The notes under the pieces were generated by a model. That model had not been told where the DNA came from and searched no databases. It was given only the letters and a program-made list of their open reading frames with translations. This document shows positions 9,267 through 19,320 of a stretch of DNA of 64,000 bases, piece by piece. The stretch is from Rugamonas apoptosis (GTDB lineage Bacteria > Pseudomonadota > Gammaproteobacteria > Burkholderiales > Burkholderiaceae_D), in contig NZ_JACEZU010000003.1 in assembly GCF_014042355.1 (NCBI RefSeq), positions 434,001 to 498,000 of the forward strand, given 5' to 3'. A program made the translations under genes and the position numbers. Every line of letters starts with the position of its first letter. Within the stretch, counting starts at the first letter, position 1.

Positions 9267-9812
9267 ATGGCCACGAAAAGTGTCGTATCGGAAGCCCAGG
9301 AAATTCAGCTTGCGATCGAACTGATCCAACTCGGCGCCCGCCTGCAGTTGCTTGAATCGGAAGTGTCGCTGTCGCGCGAGCGTTTGCTCAAGCTGTACAA
9401 GGAATTGAAAGGGGTGTCGCCACCCAAGGGCATGCTGCCGTTCTCGACCGACTGGTTCCTCACCTGGCAGCCGAACATCCATTCCTCGCTGTTCATTAAT
9501 ATCTACAAGTTTCTGGTCGACCATGCCGGCGCCACCGGCATCGAAGCCATCATGAAGGCCTACAAGCTGTATCTGGAACAGATGCCGCCGGAACCGGGCC
9601 AGGAACCGCTGCTGTCGCTGACGCGCGCCTGGACCCTGGTGCGTTTCTTCAGCAGCAAGATGCTGGAGCTGGCCCCGTGCGGCAAATGCCAGGGCAAGTT
9701 CATCGTCGACAGCATGGACTTGAACGGCAGCTATGTCTGCGGCCTGTGCCACATGCCTTCGCGCGCTGGCAAGACCAAGAAATCCCGCGCCGCCGACACC
9801 CAGACCGCGTGA
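9267..9812 (+). CDS. flhC: Flagellar master regulator subunit FlhC
   Basis: 181-aa FlhC, the zinc-containing DNA-binding partner of FlhD. Four cysteines near residues 135-160 (CGKCQ and CGLC) form the Zn site. IQLAIELIQLGARLQLLESE at the N-terminus and FSTDWFLTWQPNIHSSLF in the middle are characteristic. A CAGGAGAG ribosome binding site precedes the ATG. It is co-transcribed with flhD. Confidence 0.96.
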   Translation: MATKSVVSEAQEIQLAIELIQLGARLQLLESEVSLSRERLLKLYKELKGVSPPKGMLPFSTDWFLTWQPNIHSSLFINIYKFLVDHAGATGIEAIMKAYKLYLEQMPPEPGQEPLLSLTRAWTLVRFFSSKMLELAPCGKCQGKFIVDSMDLNGSYVCGLCHMPSRAGKTKKSRAADTQTA

Positions 9813-9852
9813 CGGTCGCCACCCCAGTTTCCCGGCACGGGCCGGGCAGGGC

Positions 9853-10680
9853 ATGAGCCGGCCCACCAAACCCACGCCTCCCACGCGACCCGCGCCTCGC
9901 GCCACTGCCACACCAGCCGCGCCGCGCGGCCGCCTGCTGCGTGCCCCCGCCGTGCAAGCCTTGCTGATCCAGTGCGTGGCCGTGCTGCCCACGCTGTTCC
10001 TGGTTTACCTGCTCGCCACCGTGCGCCTGCCTGTCACGCTGCTGACCGTGGCCTTGCTGCAGGGCGCGCTGGCGGCGCTGGCCACGTATAAGCTGGGCCT
10101 GGCGCCGTGGTGGCGTCCCATCCAATGCCTGTTCCCTGTCGCCTTGTTGGGCGCCAGCGCGCTGCATCTGCCGCCGTCGCTGTTCCTGGGCGCCTTCCTG
10201 TTCCTGCTGGTGCTGTACTGGTCCACCTTCCGCACCCAGGTGCCGTACTACCCGTCGCGGCTGGCCGTGTGGCAGGCCGTCGAGCCGTTGCTGCCGGCCG
10301 GACCGGTACGCATGATCGATATCGGCAGCGGGCTGGGCGGGCTGGTGCTGTACCTGGCGCGCCGCCGTCCCGATGCCGATTGCGTGGGCATCGAACTGGC
10401 ACCGTTGCCGTGGGCCGTGAGTGCCGTGCGGGCCAGGCTGGCGGGGAGTGCGGCCCGCTTCCTGCGCGGCGATTATGAATTACTTGATTTCGCTCAATTT
10501 GACCTCGTGTTCGCCTACCTGTCGCCGGCCGCCATGGCGGGCCTGTGGCGCAAGGCGTCAGCGGAAATGCGGCCCGGGACCGTCCTGCTCAGTTATGAGT
10601 TCGGCATCGCCGCCCGCGCCCCCGACCGCACCCTGGTTCCCATCGTGGGCGGCCCCACTCTGTACGCATGGTACTTTTAA
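9853..10680 (+). CDS. Membrane-anchored SAM-dependent methyltransferase
   Basis: 275-aa protein. After a Pro/Arg-rich cytosolic start come about four hydrophobic segments (residues ~30-115). A class I methyltransferase domain follows, with motif I MIDIGSGLGGLVLYLA near residue 155 and the acidic GIELAP of motif II. The ATG at 9853 lies 41 bp after flhC, so it is in the motility transcription unit. The substrate is unknown. Fusion of a membrane part to a methyltransferase suggests action on a lipid or membrane protein; a motility role is only suggested by position. Confidence 0.75.
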   Translation: MSRPTKPTPPTRPAPRATATPAAPRGRLLRAPAVQALLIQCVAVLPTLFLVYLLATVRLPVTLLTVALLQGALAALATYKLGLAPWWRPIQCLFPVALLGASALHLPPSLFLGAFLFLLVLYWSTFRTQVPYYPSRLAVWQAVEPLLPAGPVRMIDIGSGLGGLVLYLARRRPDADCVGIELAPLPWAVSAVRARLAGSAARFLRGDYELLDFAQFDLVFAYLSPAAMAGLWRKASAEMRPGTVLLSYEFGIAARAPDRTLVPIVGGPTLYAWYF

Positions 10681-10867
10681 GCATCATTTCGTGTTATTTA
10701 CTTGCCGGGTAGCCAATCTCACGTTATTGTAGTTCCACGTATAAACTTATTGAATTCAGAGGGCGGCTGAGCGACCATGCCGGCCCTCTTCGCGCAGCCG
10801 GCGTCCAGCTTCACCACTGTGACGGAGCCGGCGGCGCGATGCCGCACATTGAGGGGAGTCAGCGCAC

Positions 10868-11728
10868 TTGTTAGTCATCATTGGATATATCGTAGTCTGC
10901 GCTGGCGTGTTCGGCGGTTTTGCGCTCAATGGCGGGCATCTGGCCGCGCTGCTGCAGCCGCTGGAACTGGTGATGATCGGTGGCGGCGCGGCGGGCGCCT
11001 TCCTGGTCGGTAACAACGGCAAGGCCATCAAGGCCACGCTGGCCGCATTGCCGACCCTGTTCCAGGGGTCGCGCTACACCAAAGACCTGTACATGGAGCT
11101 GATGTCGCTGCTGTTCGACATCCTGTCCAAGGTCCGCAAGGAAGGTTTGATGTCGATCGAAGGCGATATTGATTCGCCGCATGAGAGCCCCTTGTTCAGC
11201 AAGTATCCTGCCGTACTGCATGACCACCATATTATCGAGTTCATGGCCGATTACCTGCGCCTCATGGTGTCGGGCAATATGGATGCGTTCCAGATTGAAA
11301 ACCTGATGGATAACGAGATCGATACCCACCACCACGAAGGCATGGTGCCGTCCCACGCGCTGGCCAAGCTGGGCGACGGCATGCCGGCGTTCGGTATCGT
11401 GGCGGCCGTGATGGGCGTGGTGCACACCATGGAATCGGTGGGCATTCCGCCGGCCGAGCTGGGCATCCTGATCGCGCACGCGCTGGTCGGTACCTTCCTC
11501 GGTATCTTGCTGGCCTACGGTTTCGTCGGTCCGCTGGCCAGTTTGCTGGAACAGAAACTGGAGGAGTCGACCAAGATGTACCAATGCGTCAAAGTGACCT
11601 TGCTGGCCAGCCTGAATGGCTACGCGCCGGCGCTGGCGGTGGAATTCGGCCGCAAGGTGCTGTACTCGACCGAGCGTCCTACCTTCGCCGAGTTAGAGGA
11701 CCATATCAAGAAATCGAAGTCAAAGTAA
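10868..11728 (+). CDS. motA: Flagellar motor stator protein MotA
   Basis: 286-aa inner-membrane stator subunit that with MotB conducts protons to drive rotation. MLVIIGYIVVCAGVFGGFAL is the first membrane segment. Two further segments follow in the C-terminal half, with IPPAELGILIAHALVGTFLG carrying the conserved proline/glycine pattern. The start is TTG, supported by GAGGGGAG 9 bp upstream and by the usual MotA N-terminus. motB follows after 52 bp. Confidence 0.97.
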   Translation: MLVIIGYIVVCAGVFGGFALNGGHLAALLQPLELVMIGGGAAGAFLVGNNGKAIKATLAALPTLFQGSRYTKDLYMELMSLLFDILSKVRKEGLMSIEGDIDSPHESPLFSKYPAVLHDHHIIEFMADYLRLMVSGNMDAFQIENLMDNEIDTHHHEGMVPSHALAKLGDGMPAFGIVAAVMGVVHTMESVGIPPAELGILIAHALVGTFLGILLAYGFVGPLASLLEQKLEESTKMYQCVKVTLLASLNGYAPALAVEFGRKVLYSTERPTFAELEDHIKKSKSK

Positions 11729-11780
11729 GTCTGACCGCACGGTATGATCTCGGGTATGACGCACATCACAAGGACAGGAC

Positions 11781-12707
11781 ATGGCTGAAGAAGGCTTGCG
11801 GCCAATTATCGTCAAGCGTATCAAGAAGAGCGGCGGTGGTCACCACGGCGGCGCGTGGAAGATCGCGTACGCCGACTTCGTGACGGCCATGATGGCCTTC
11901 TTCCTGTTGATGTGGCTGCTCGGCTCCACCACCAAGGGCGACTTGAACGGCATCTCCGAATACTTCAAGACCCCGCTCAAGGTGGCCATGCAGGGCGGCG
12001 CCGGCAGCGGCGACAGCTCGTCCGTCATCCCCGGCGGCGGCAAGGACTTGACGCGCAAGGAAGGCCAGGTCAAGGCCACCGATGATCCGTCCATGAAGAA
12101 AACCTACAACCTGTCGGCCGCCAAGCAGGCGCTCGAGCACGAGGAAACCTTGCGCCTGCAGGCCCTGAAGGACAAGATCGAATCGAAGATCGAATCGAAC
12201 CCGCTGCTCAAGAAGTACAAGAACCAGCTGCTGCTGGACTTCACCAGCGAAGGCTTGCGGATCCAGATCGTCGACGAGCAGAATCGCCCCATGTTCGCGC
12301 TGGCCAAGGCTGAGCTGCAGCCCTACACGCGCGACATTTTGTACGAGATCGGCTTCGTGCTGAACGACGTGCCCAACAAGATCGGCCTGTCCGGCCACAC
12401 GGACGCCACCCCCTACATGAGCGATGCCGGCTACAGCAACTGGGAATTGTCGGCCGACCGCGCCAACGCCTCGCGCCGCGCCCTGATCGCCGGCGGCATG
12501 AACGAGAACAAGATACTGCGTGTGGTGGGGCTGGCCTCGGCCGCCAACCTGGACAAGCAAGACCCGTTCAACCCCATCAACCGCCGCATCAGCATCATTG
12601 TGATGAACAAGAAGACGGAAGAAAATGTGATGCGCGACAGCGCCAAAATCGATGTCGGCACCGCCGAACCTGCAACCAGGGCGGCGGCCGCCGCGGCCGG
12701 CAAATGA
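11781..12707 (+). CDS. motB: Flagellar motor stator protein MotB
   Basis: 308-aa stator subunit. The single N-terminal membrane helix is AYADFVTAMMAFFLLMWLL, where the aspartate is the proton-binding residue. A plug/linker region follows, then an OmpA-like peptidoglycan-binding domain: GHTDATPY, NWELSADRANASRRAL and NRRISIIVMNK. It anchors the stator to the cell wall. The C-terminal tail is Ala-rich. It is co-directional with motA and the CheZ-like gene. Confidence 0.97.
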   Translation: MAEEGLRPIIVKRIKKSGGGHHGGAWKIAYADFVTAMMAFFLLMWLLGSTTKGDLNGISEYFKTPLKVAMQGGAGSGDSSSVIPGGGKDLTRKEGQVKATDDPSMKKTYNLSAAKQALEHEETLRLQALKDKIESKIESNPLLKKYKNQLLLDFTSEGLRIQIVDEQNRPMFALAKAELQPYTRDILYEIGFVLNDVPNKIGLSGHTDATPYMSDAGYSNWELSADRANASRRALIAGGMNENKILRVVGLASAANLDKQDPFNPINRRISIIVMNKKTEENVMRDSAKIDVGTAEPATRAAAAAAGK

Positions 12708-12752
12708 CGCTGGCGCGGCGCGCGGAAGGATGAGCAGGAGATTGAGACAGTT

Positions 12753-13301
12753 ATGACGAGAAAAAAAATATTGGGCTCCCATGTGAAGCGCCTGTTGTCC
12801 GGCGTGTCCGACCATGGCCGGCGCCACCTGACGGAAGTGGAGACCGACTTGATCCAGACCGGCCTGCTGCTGGAAGAGGCGATCGAGAAGCTGACCTTCA
12901 ACTTCATGGCCATCCACCAGGCGGTGGAGGCGGAGCAGGAAACCATCCAGCTGCTGCTGGCCGGCGGCACCCCCACGGCCGAGCAAAAGGCCAAGCTGGA
13001 GGAGTTGCACGCCCAGGTGGGCAACCACGTCAACGCGGCCATCACCAGCATGCAGTTCCAGGACATGACGAGCCAGCTGATCGACCGCACCCTGAAACGG
13101 GTCACCGGCTTGCGCGAGTTTCTGGGCACCCTGGGCGCGCATGGCGCCGAGATGCTGCCCGAGAGCGACAACGAGGAAATCGTGGCGTTGCTGGGCAAGG
13201 TCAGCATGGCGCTGGCGATACAGAGTCTGGAACTGCGCAGCGTGCTGCGCAAGGCTGTCAGTCAAAAACACCTGGAGAGCGGCGATATCGAGCTGTTCTA
13301 G
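12753..13301 (+). CDS. CheZ-like CheY-P phosphatase candidate
   Basis: 182-aa, largely helical protein. Its core QFQDMTSQLIDR (residues 101-112) matches the catalytic segment of CheZ (DFQDLTGQ), including the aspartate (D104) and glutamine (Q108) that act on phospho-CheY. The rest diverges and the usual C-terminal CheY-binding peptide of CheZ is not obvious. It stands between motB and cheY, so a role in terminating the CheY signal is likely. It could instead be a related helical chemotaxis protein. No other CheZ is visible in this cluster. Confidence 0.6.
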   Translation: MTRKKILGSHVKRLLSGVSDHGRRHLTEVETDLIQTGLLLEEAIEKLTFNFMAIHQAVEAEQETIQLLLAGGTPTAEQKAKLEELHAQVGNHVNAAITSMQFQDMTSQLIDRTLKRVTGLREFLGTLGAHGAEMLPESDNEEIVALLGKVSMALAIQSLELRSVLRKAVSQKHLESGDIELF

Positions 13302-13369
13302 CCCGGTCCGGCGCATGATCGATTTAAAAAAGAGGGGCGTGGCCCCGGAATTGAAGAGTGAGAGCAAAG

Positions 13370-13735
13370 ATGGCTAAAACAATACTTGCAGTTGATGATT
13401 CCAGTTCCCTGCGCCAGATGGTGGCCTTCAGCCTCAAGGCTGCCGGCTACCAGGTGGTGGAGGCGGTCGATGGCCAGGACGGTCTGGAAAAAGCCAAGCT
13501 GCAGACGGTGGACCTGGTGCTGACGGACCAGAACATGCCGCGCATGGACGGCCTGCAGCTGATCAAGCTGCTGCGTGAGCTGCCCGCTTACCAGAAAGTG
13601 CCGATCCTGATGCTGACCACGGAATCGTCCGACGAAATGAAGTCCAAGGGGCGCGCCGCCGGCGCCAATGGCTGGCTGGTCAAGCCATTCGATCCGCAGC
13701 GCCTGATCGAGGTTGTGAAAAAGGTCATCGGCTGA
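13370..13735 (+). CDS. cheY: Chemotaxis response regulator, CheY type (copy 1)
   Basis: 121-aa single receiver domain. Acidic pocket in ILAVDDSSSLR, phospho-acceptor aspartate in LVLTDQNMPRMDG, and the conserved Thr and Lys in MLTTESSD and GWLVKPF. There is no output domain, so it acts by protein contact, either with the flagellar switch or as a phosphate sink. The start MAKTILAVDD was preferred over a GTG 12 bp upstream. It lies immediately before cheA. A second CheY sits at the end of the cluster. Confidence 0.95.
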   Translation: MAKTILAVDDSSSLRQMVAFSLKAAGYQVVEAVDGQDGLEKAKLQTVDLVLTDQNMPRMDGLQLIKLLRELPAYQKVPILMLTTESSDEMKSKGRAAGANGWLVKPFDPQRLIEVVKKVIG

Positions 13736-13780
13736 TGAAGCGAGTGCACTGATGCAAAGCGAACTTCACGGAGTCTCACC

Positions 13781-16006
13781 ATGACCATCGATATTAGCCA
13801 GTTCTTCCAGGTCTTCTTCGATGAGGCCGAGGAACTGCTGGCTGAAATGGAACGGCTGCTGCTGGCCGTCGACATCGACGCGCCCGACGCCGAGGATCTG
13901 AACGCGATCTTCCGCACCGCCCATTCCGTCAAGGGCGGCGCCTCCACGTTCGGCGTGACCGACATGACGGAAGTGACCCACATCCTGGAAACCCTGCTCG
14001 ACCGCGTGCGCAAGGGCGAGATGGCGCTCACCTCCGAGCATGTGGACGCCTTCCTGGCCGCCAAGGACATACTCAAGATGCAGCTGGACGGCCACCGCCA
14101 CGGCGCCGAGGTGGACCAGGATGCCGTGGCCGACGTGCGCATGATGCTGCAATCGCTGTCGCAGGACGCGCCGGTGGCCGCACTGGCCCATATCGCGCCG
14201 TCGTTCCACGGCGCGCCCGAAGCGGCCAGCGTGGACCACAGCGGCGGGCGGCGCTACCGGCTGGAACTGCCGGTCATGGCGCACCGTGAAGTGACGGCGC
14301 TGGGCGCGGAGCTGGGCTTGATGGGCCACGTCTCCATCACCCCGCTCGACCACGACCGCAACGCCATGCTGGTCACCACCCATGAAAGCCTGGACGACAT
14401 CATCGCCATCTGCTCGTTCGTGCTCAATCCGGACCAGATGGTGGTCACTGAATTGCCGGCCCTGACACCCGAACAGGCCAGCCTGGAACAGGCGGAACGG
14501 GCCAAGGCGGAGGATGCGCTGGGCTACGGCTTCTTCGATCCCGTGGACTTGACGCCGGCCGCGCCGGCCGCCGGTCCCGCCGCCGGCCAGTCCGGCCAGG
14601 GCTACGGCTTCTTCCAGCCGCTCGACGAAATCCGCGCCGCCGCCGCCGAAGGGGCGGACGACGCGCGCGGCTATGGTTTCTTCCAGCCGCTCGAACAGAT
14701 CCGCAGCGCCGCCGGCCTGCCGGCCGAACCGGCTCCCGTGGTGGTGCAGCAGCACGCCGAGGAACATGAGAAAAAGCCCGGCAAGAAGGAAGAGAAGGGC
14801 ACGGCCGCGCCGGGCGCCGAATCGTCCTCGATCCGGGTCTCGATCGAGAAAGTCGACCAGCTGATCAACCTGGTGGGCGAACTGGTGATCACCCAGGCCA
14901 TGATCGAGCAGCGGGTCGACACGCTCGACCCGATGGTGCACGAGCGCCTGCTCAACAGCGTCAGCCAGCTGACCCGCAACACCCGCGACCTGCAGGAAGC
15001 GGTGATGTCGATCCGCATGATGCCGATGGACTTCGTGTTCTCGCGCTTCCCGCGCATGGTGCGCGACCTGGCGGCCAAGCTGGGCAAGAAAGTCGATTTC
15101 ATCACCAATGGCGCCGCCACGGAGCTGGACAAGGGCCTGATCGAACGCATCGTCGATCCGCTCACCCACCTGGTGCGCAACAGCATCGACCACGGCGTCG
15201 AGATGCCGGACGTGCGGCGCGCCGCCGGCAAGGCCGACGCGGGCCGGCTGTTCCTGTCGGCCAGCCACCAGGGCGGCAACATCATTATCGAAGTGTCGGA
15301 CGACGGCGGCGGCTTGAACCGCGAGAAGATCCTGGCCAAGGCCATGCAAAGCGGCCTGGCCGTGAGCGACAGCATGCCCGACGCCGACGTGTGGCAGCTG
15401 ATCTTCGCGCCCGGCTTTTCCACCGCCGAACAGGTGACGGACGTCTCCGGCCGCGGCGTGGGCATGGATGTCGTCAAGCGCAACATCACGGCCATGGGCG
15501 GGGTGGTCGACATCCGCTCGGCCAAGGGCTACGGCACCACCATCTCGATCTCGCTGCCGCTCACGCTGGCGATCCTGGACGGCATGTCGATCCGGGTCGG
15601 CGAGGAAGTCTACATCCTGCCGCTGGGCTTCGTGATCGAATCGTTGCAGCCGGCGCCGGAAGACGTCAAGGAAATCAGCGGCAAGGGCAAGGTGGTCAAG
15701 GTGCGCGGCGAATACCTGCCGCTGGTGCCGCTGTACCAGATGTTCGACATCACGCCGCGCTTCACCTGCCCGTCCGAGGGCATCGTCGTCATCATCGAGA
15801 CGGAAGGGCGCAAGGCCGGCCTGTTCATCGACGACCTGGTGGGACAGCAGCAGGTGGTGGTCAAGAACCTGGAATCGAATTACCGCAAGGTGGCCGGCAT
15901 CTCCGGCGCCACCATCCTGGGCGACGGCGGGGTGTCGCTGATCCTCGATGTGGCGGCCTTGATACGCTCGTCGCGCCAACTGGCCGACGAATCGATCTTT
16001 TCATGA
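13781..16006 (+). CDS. cheA: Chemotaxis histidine kinase CheA
   Basis: 741-aa kinase with the full P1-P5 layout. P1 has FRTAHSVKGGASTFG with the phosphorylated His. P3 dimerisation lies around residue 350 (SIEKVDQLINLVGELVITQ). P4 ATPase has HLVRNSIDHGVE and VSDDGGGL, followed by GRGVGMDVVKRNI. P5 is the CheW-like end. The stretch between P2 and P3 carries three spaced copies of a GYGFF(Q/D)P motif (about residues 247, 268 and 291), a feature worth noting. It phosphorylates CheY and CheB in the receptor array with CheW. Confidence 0.97.
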   Translation: MTIDISQFFQVFFDEAEELLAEMERLLLAVDIDAPDAEDLNAIFRTAHSVKGGASTFGVTDMTEVTHILETLLDRVRKGEMALTSEHVDAFLAAKDILKMQLDGHRHGAEVDQDAVADVRMMLQSLSQDAPVAALAHIAPSFHGAPEAASVDHSGGRRYRLELPVMAHREVTALGAELGLMGHVSITPLDHDRNAMLVTTHESLDDIIAICSFVLNPDQMVVTELPALTPEQASLEQAERAKAEDALGYGFFDPVDLTPAAPAAGPAAGQSGQGYGFFQPLDEIRAAAAEGADDARGYGFFQPLEQIRSAAGLPAEPAPVVVQQHAEEHEKKPGKKEEKGTAAPGAESSSIRVSIEKVDQLINLVGELVITQAMIEQRVDTLDPMVHERLLNSVSQLTRNTRDLQEAVMSIRMMPMDFVFSRFPRMVRDLAAKLGKKVDFITNGAATELDKGLIERIVDPLTHLVRNSIDHGVEMPDVRRAAGKADAGRLFLSASHQGGNIIIEVSDDGGGLNREKILAKAMQSGLAVSDSMPDADVWQLIFAPGFSTAEQVTDVSGRGVGMDVVKRNITAMGGVVDIRSAKGYGTTISISLPLTLAILDGMSIRVGEEVYILPLGFVIESLQPAPEDVKEISGKGKVVKVRGEYLPLVPLYQMFDITPRFTCPSEGIVVIIETEGRKAGLFIDDLVGQQQVVVKNLESNYRKVAGISGATILGDGGVSLILDVAALIRSSRQLADESIFS

Positions 16007-16035
16007 ATTCATTGATTTACAAATAGGGACGTATT

Positions 16036-16524
16036 ATGGCGGAAGCGCTTACCATAGGAGCAAAAGAGATCGCCGGCCACGAATTCCTGGCTTTCACGCT
16101 GGGCAAGGAGGAGTACGGCATCGACATCCTGAAGGTGCAGGAGATCCGCGGCTACGAGGCCGTGACCCGGATCGCCAACGCACCGGAGTTCATCAAGGGT
16201 GTGATTAACCTGCGCGGCATCATCATTCCGGTGGTGGACATGCGCATCAAGTTCAACCTGGGCACCCCGGTCTACGACCAATTTACCGTGGTGATCATCC
16301 TGAACATCGGCGGACGGATCGTCGGCATGGTGGTCGATTCGGTGTCTGACGTGACCACGTTGACGCCGGAGCAGGTCAAACCGGCGCCTGAAATGGGGAC
16401 CGCGTTCAGCACCGATTACATGATCGGTCTGGGCACGATCGACGAGCGCATGCTGATCCTGGTGGACATCGATAAATTGATGTCGAGCCCGGAGATGGGA
16501 TTGATCGAGACGCTGGCCGCCTGA
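16036..16524 (+). CDS. cheW: Chemotaxis coupling protein CheW
   Basis: 162-aa adaptor that bridges receptors and CheA. Typical blocks are [24 protein letters not shown], then [22 protein letters not shown] and [14 protein letters not shown]. It begins 29 bp after the cheA stop, with the ribosome binding region ATAGGGACG upstream. It has a single CheW domain with no extension. Confidence 0.97.
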   Translation: MAEALTIGAKEIAGHEFLAFTLGKEEYGIDILKVQEIRGYEAVTRIANAPEFIKGVINLRGIIIPVVDMRIKFNLGTPVYDQFTVVIILNIGGRIVGMVVDSVSDVTTLTPEQVKPAPEMGTAFSTDYMIGLGTIDERMLILVDIDKLMSSPEMGLIETLAA

Positions 16525-16658
16525 GGCCAGTGCACAGGCGCCGCGCAAGCGGCAACGGATACCACGCCATCGACGCTCCGCAGAGGGCGGCAGTGCGGCG
16601 TAGCGCCCAGGCGAGAGCGGGGCGCGGTAACTAGAGCAGGTAAAAGGGGAGAACTGAA

Positions 16659-18374
16659 ATGAATTTGCGTAATTTTAAAATTGGGTCGCGGTTGATGTTG
16701 GGCTTCGGCGTCATCCTGCTGATCCTGGTGGCCATGGTGTTGTCGGCCAACTTCCTCAATTACAGCAACAAGGCCAAGCTGACCAAGGGCTTGCAGCTGT
16801 CGACCGCCAAGAGTCTGCAGGCGGCCATCATGAAGAGCGCCATGCTGGAAACCGGCATCGCGATGCGCAACATCGGCCTGCAGTCGGACGTGAGCCTGAT
16901 GCAGAAAGAGGAAGCCAAGGTCAAGGACCAGCGCAAGGTCTATGAGACGGCCACCGGCCAGCTCAAGAGCCTGGGCTTGAACGATGCGGAAAAGAAGATC
17001 CTGGGCGATATCGCCACGCTCGATGCCGACACCGACGCCGCCTTCAAGGAAGCCATCGGCCAGGTGCTGGCCTTTAACAGCGAAGGCGCGGCCAAGGTGA
17101 TCGCCAGCCGCATCGACCCGCTGAACCAGCAGACGCTGGCCCTGATCAACAAGGTGGTCGACATCCAGCAAGCGGCCGCCAAGGAGGTGATGGACAATTC
17201 CGTCAGCTCCGATACCCAGCTGATGCTGATGCTGTTCGGCCTGGGCGCCGTGGCCGTGGCGCTGGGTGTGGGCTGCGCGCTGATCATCACCCGTTCCATC
17301 ACGGTGCCGCTGTCGGGCGCGCTGGTGGTGGCACAGAAAGTGGCGGCCGGCGAGCTGACCTCGCAGGTGACGGTGGAAGGCCATGACGAAACCAGCGAAC
17401 TGCTGCAGGCGCTGAAAGACATGAACGAGAGCCTGGTCAAGACCGTGGGCGAAGTGCGCATCGGCACCGAGACCATCACCACGGCCTCGCAGGAAATCGC
17501 TTCCGGTAACGCCGACCTGTCCTCGCGCACGGAAGCGCAAGCGAGCTCGCTGGAGGAAACGGCCAGCTCGATGGAGGAACTGACCTCCACCGTGAAGCAG
17601 AACGCGGACAACGCGCGCCAGGCCAACCAGCTGGCCGTCTCGGCCTCCTCGGTGGCGGAGAAGGGCGGCGCGGTGGTGTCGCAGGTGGTCGATACCATGG
17701 GTTCGATCAAGGAATCGTCGCGCAAGATCTTCGACATCATCGGCGTGATCGACGGCATCGCCTTCCAGACCAACATCCTGGCGCTGAACGCGGCCGTGGA
17801 AGCGGCCCGCGCGGGCGAGCAGGGCCGCGGCTTCGCCGTGGTGGCATCCGAAGTGCGCAACCTGGCCCAGCGCTCGGCCGGCGCCGCCAAGGAGATCAAG
17901 GAACTGATCGGCGACTCGGTGGACAAGGTCGATGCCGGCAGCAAGCTGGTGGACGAGGCGGGCCAGACCATGGACCTGATCGTGACCTCGATCAAGCAGG
18001 TGGCCGACATCATGGGCGAAATCACGGCCGCCACCCAGGAACAGAGCAACGGCATCGAGGAAGTGAACCAGGCCATCACCCAGATGGACGAGATGACGCA
18101 GCAGAACGCGGCCCTGGTGGAACAAGCCGCGGCGGCCGCCGAGAGCATGCAGGAACAGGCCCACAACCTGGCCGAAGCGGTCAGCATCTTCAAGCTGTCG
18201 CATGAAGACCAGGTCCGCCGTCCGGCCCTGCCGGTGCGCGCCGCCGCCCCGGCCGTGGCCGCGCCCCGTCCTGCCCCGGCCCCGGCGCCGGTGCGTCCAA
18301 CCGTCACGGCCCGTCCGGCCGCGCCCAAGAAGCTGGCCGCCGCCGCGCCTGGCGACGAGTGGGAAGAGTTTTAA
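16659..18374 (+). CDS. Methyl-accepting chemotaxis protein
   Basis: 571-aa receptor. TM1 lies at residues ~10-32, a periplasmic helical ligand domain of the four-helix type follows, and TM2 is around residue 190 ([20 protein letters not shown]), then HAMP and a long signalling domain. The hairpin tip [41 protein letters not shown] is family-diagnostic in parts. After a Pro/Ala-rich linker the protein ends in DEWEEF, an xWxxF-type pentapeptide that tethers CheR/CheB. The ligand cannot be predicted. It lies between cheW and cheR. Confidence 0.95.
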   Translation: MNLRNFKIGSRLMLGFGVILLILVAMVLSANFLNYSNKAKLTKGLQLSTAKSLQAAIMKSAMLETGIAMRNIGLQSDVSLMQKEEAKVKDQRKVYETATGQLKSLGLNDAEKKILGDIATLDADTDAAFKEAIGQVLAFNSEGAAKVIASRIDPLNQQTLALINKVVDIQQAAAKEVMDNSVSSDTQLMLMLFGLGAVAVALGVGCALIITRSITVPLSGALVVAQKVAAGELTSQVTVEGHDETSELLQALKDMNESLVKTVGEVRIGTETITTASQEIASGNADLSSRTEAQASSLEETASSMEELTSTVKQNADNARQANQLAVSASSVAEKGGAVVSQVVDTMGSIKESSRKIFDIIGVIDGIAFQTNILALNAAVEAARAGEQGRGFAVVASEVRNLAQRSAGAAKEIKELIGDSVDKVDAGSKLVDEAGQTMDLIVTSIKQVADIMGEITAATQEQSNGIEEVNQAITQMDEMTQQNAALVEQAAAAAESMQEQAHNLAEAVSIFKLSHEDQVRRPALPVRAAAPAVAAPRPAPAPAPVRPTVTARPAAPKKLAAAAPGDEWEEF

Positions 18375-18438
18375 GCCGGCCGTTTGGCCGGTATAGCAAG
18401 GCAGGCATTGTTGCAGGAATCAGTGAAGGGTATAACAA

Positions 18439-19311
18439 ATGCCGAATGGTAAAGACACCGTCAAAGAGTTTGATTTCAACGCCAAGGACTTCGAACGGGT
18501 TCGCGGCCTGATCTACAAACGGGCCGGCATCTCGCTGGCCGACAGCAAGCAGGAGATGGTGTACAGCCGGTTGGCGCGGCGTTTGCGCGCCACCGGCATC
18601 GATAGTTTCGGCAAATACCTGGACGACCTGGAAGCGGGTCGGCTGGGCGAGGAGTGGGAGGCGTTCACCAACGCGCTGACCACCAACCTGACGTCGTTCT
18701 TCCGCGAGGCGCATCACTTCCCGCTGCTGGCGGAGCATGTGAAGCACTTGCAGGGGCCGATCACCATCTGGTGCTCTGCCAGTTCCACCGGCGAGGAACC
18801 CTATTCCATCGCCATGACCATGTGCGAGGCGTTCAACACGCTCACGCCGCCGTGCCAGATCATCGCCACCGACATCGACACCAACGTGCTGGCCACGGGC
18901 GCCAATGGCGTCTACACCATCGACCGGATCGAGAAGATGGCGCCCGAGCGCCAGCGCCGCTTTTTCCTGAAGGGCAAGGGCGACCGCGAGGGCATGGTGC
19001 GGGTGCGCCCTGAATTGCGCCAGCTGATCACCTTCAAGCAGCTCAACCTGCTGGCCGACAGCTGGCCCATCAGCGGGCAGTTCGACGTCATCTTCTGCCG
19101 CAATGTGATGATCTACTTCGACAAGGCCACCCAGCGCAAGATCCTGTCGCGCTTCGTGCCCCTGATGAAGCCGCATGCCCTGCTGTTTGCGGGCCATTCG
19201 GAGAACTTCCTCTACGTGTCGGACTCCTTGAAATTGCGCGGCAAGACGGTGTACGAGCTCGATACCCCGCACCAGGGCGCGGTGCACAAGGTTGCGGCCC
19301 ACCGGACGTGA
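18439..19311 (+). CDS. cheR: Chemotaxis receptor methyltransferase CheR
   Basis: 290-aa enzyme that methylates glutamates on chemoreceptors using SAM. The N-terminal helical domain is followed by TSFFREAHHFPLL and the SAM-binding CSASSTGEEPYSIAM. FDVIFCRNVMIYFDKATQRKIL is near the C-terminal end. It pairs with the receptor's xWxxF tail. cheD follows after 9 bp. Confidence 0.97.
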   Translation: MPNGKDTVKEFDFNAKDFERVRGLIYKRAGISLADSKQEMVYSRLARRLRATGIDSFGKYLDDLEAGRLGEEWEAFTNALTTNLTSFFREAHHFPLLAEHVKHLQGPITIWCSASSTGEEPYSIAMTMCEAFNTLTPPCQIIATDIDTNVLATGANGVYTIDRIEKMAPERQRRFFLKGKGDREGMVRVRPELRQLITFKQLNLLADSWPISGQFDVIFCRNVMIYFDKATQRKILSRFVPLMKPHALLFAGHSENFLYVSDSLKLRGKTVYELDTPHQGAVHKVAAHRT

Positions 19312-19320
19312 GAATAGAAC

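Noticed and set aside
13766..15979. Long open frame opposite cheA
   Set aside because: Antisense shadow of a clear CheA gene in GC-rich DNA.
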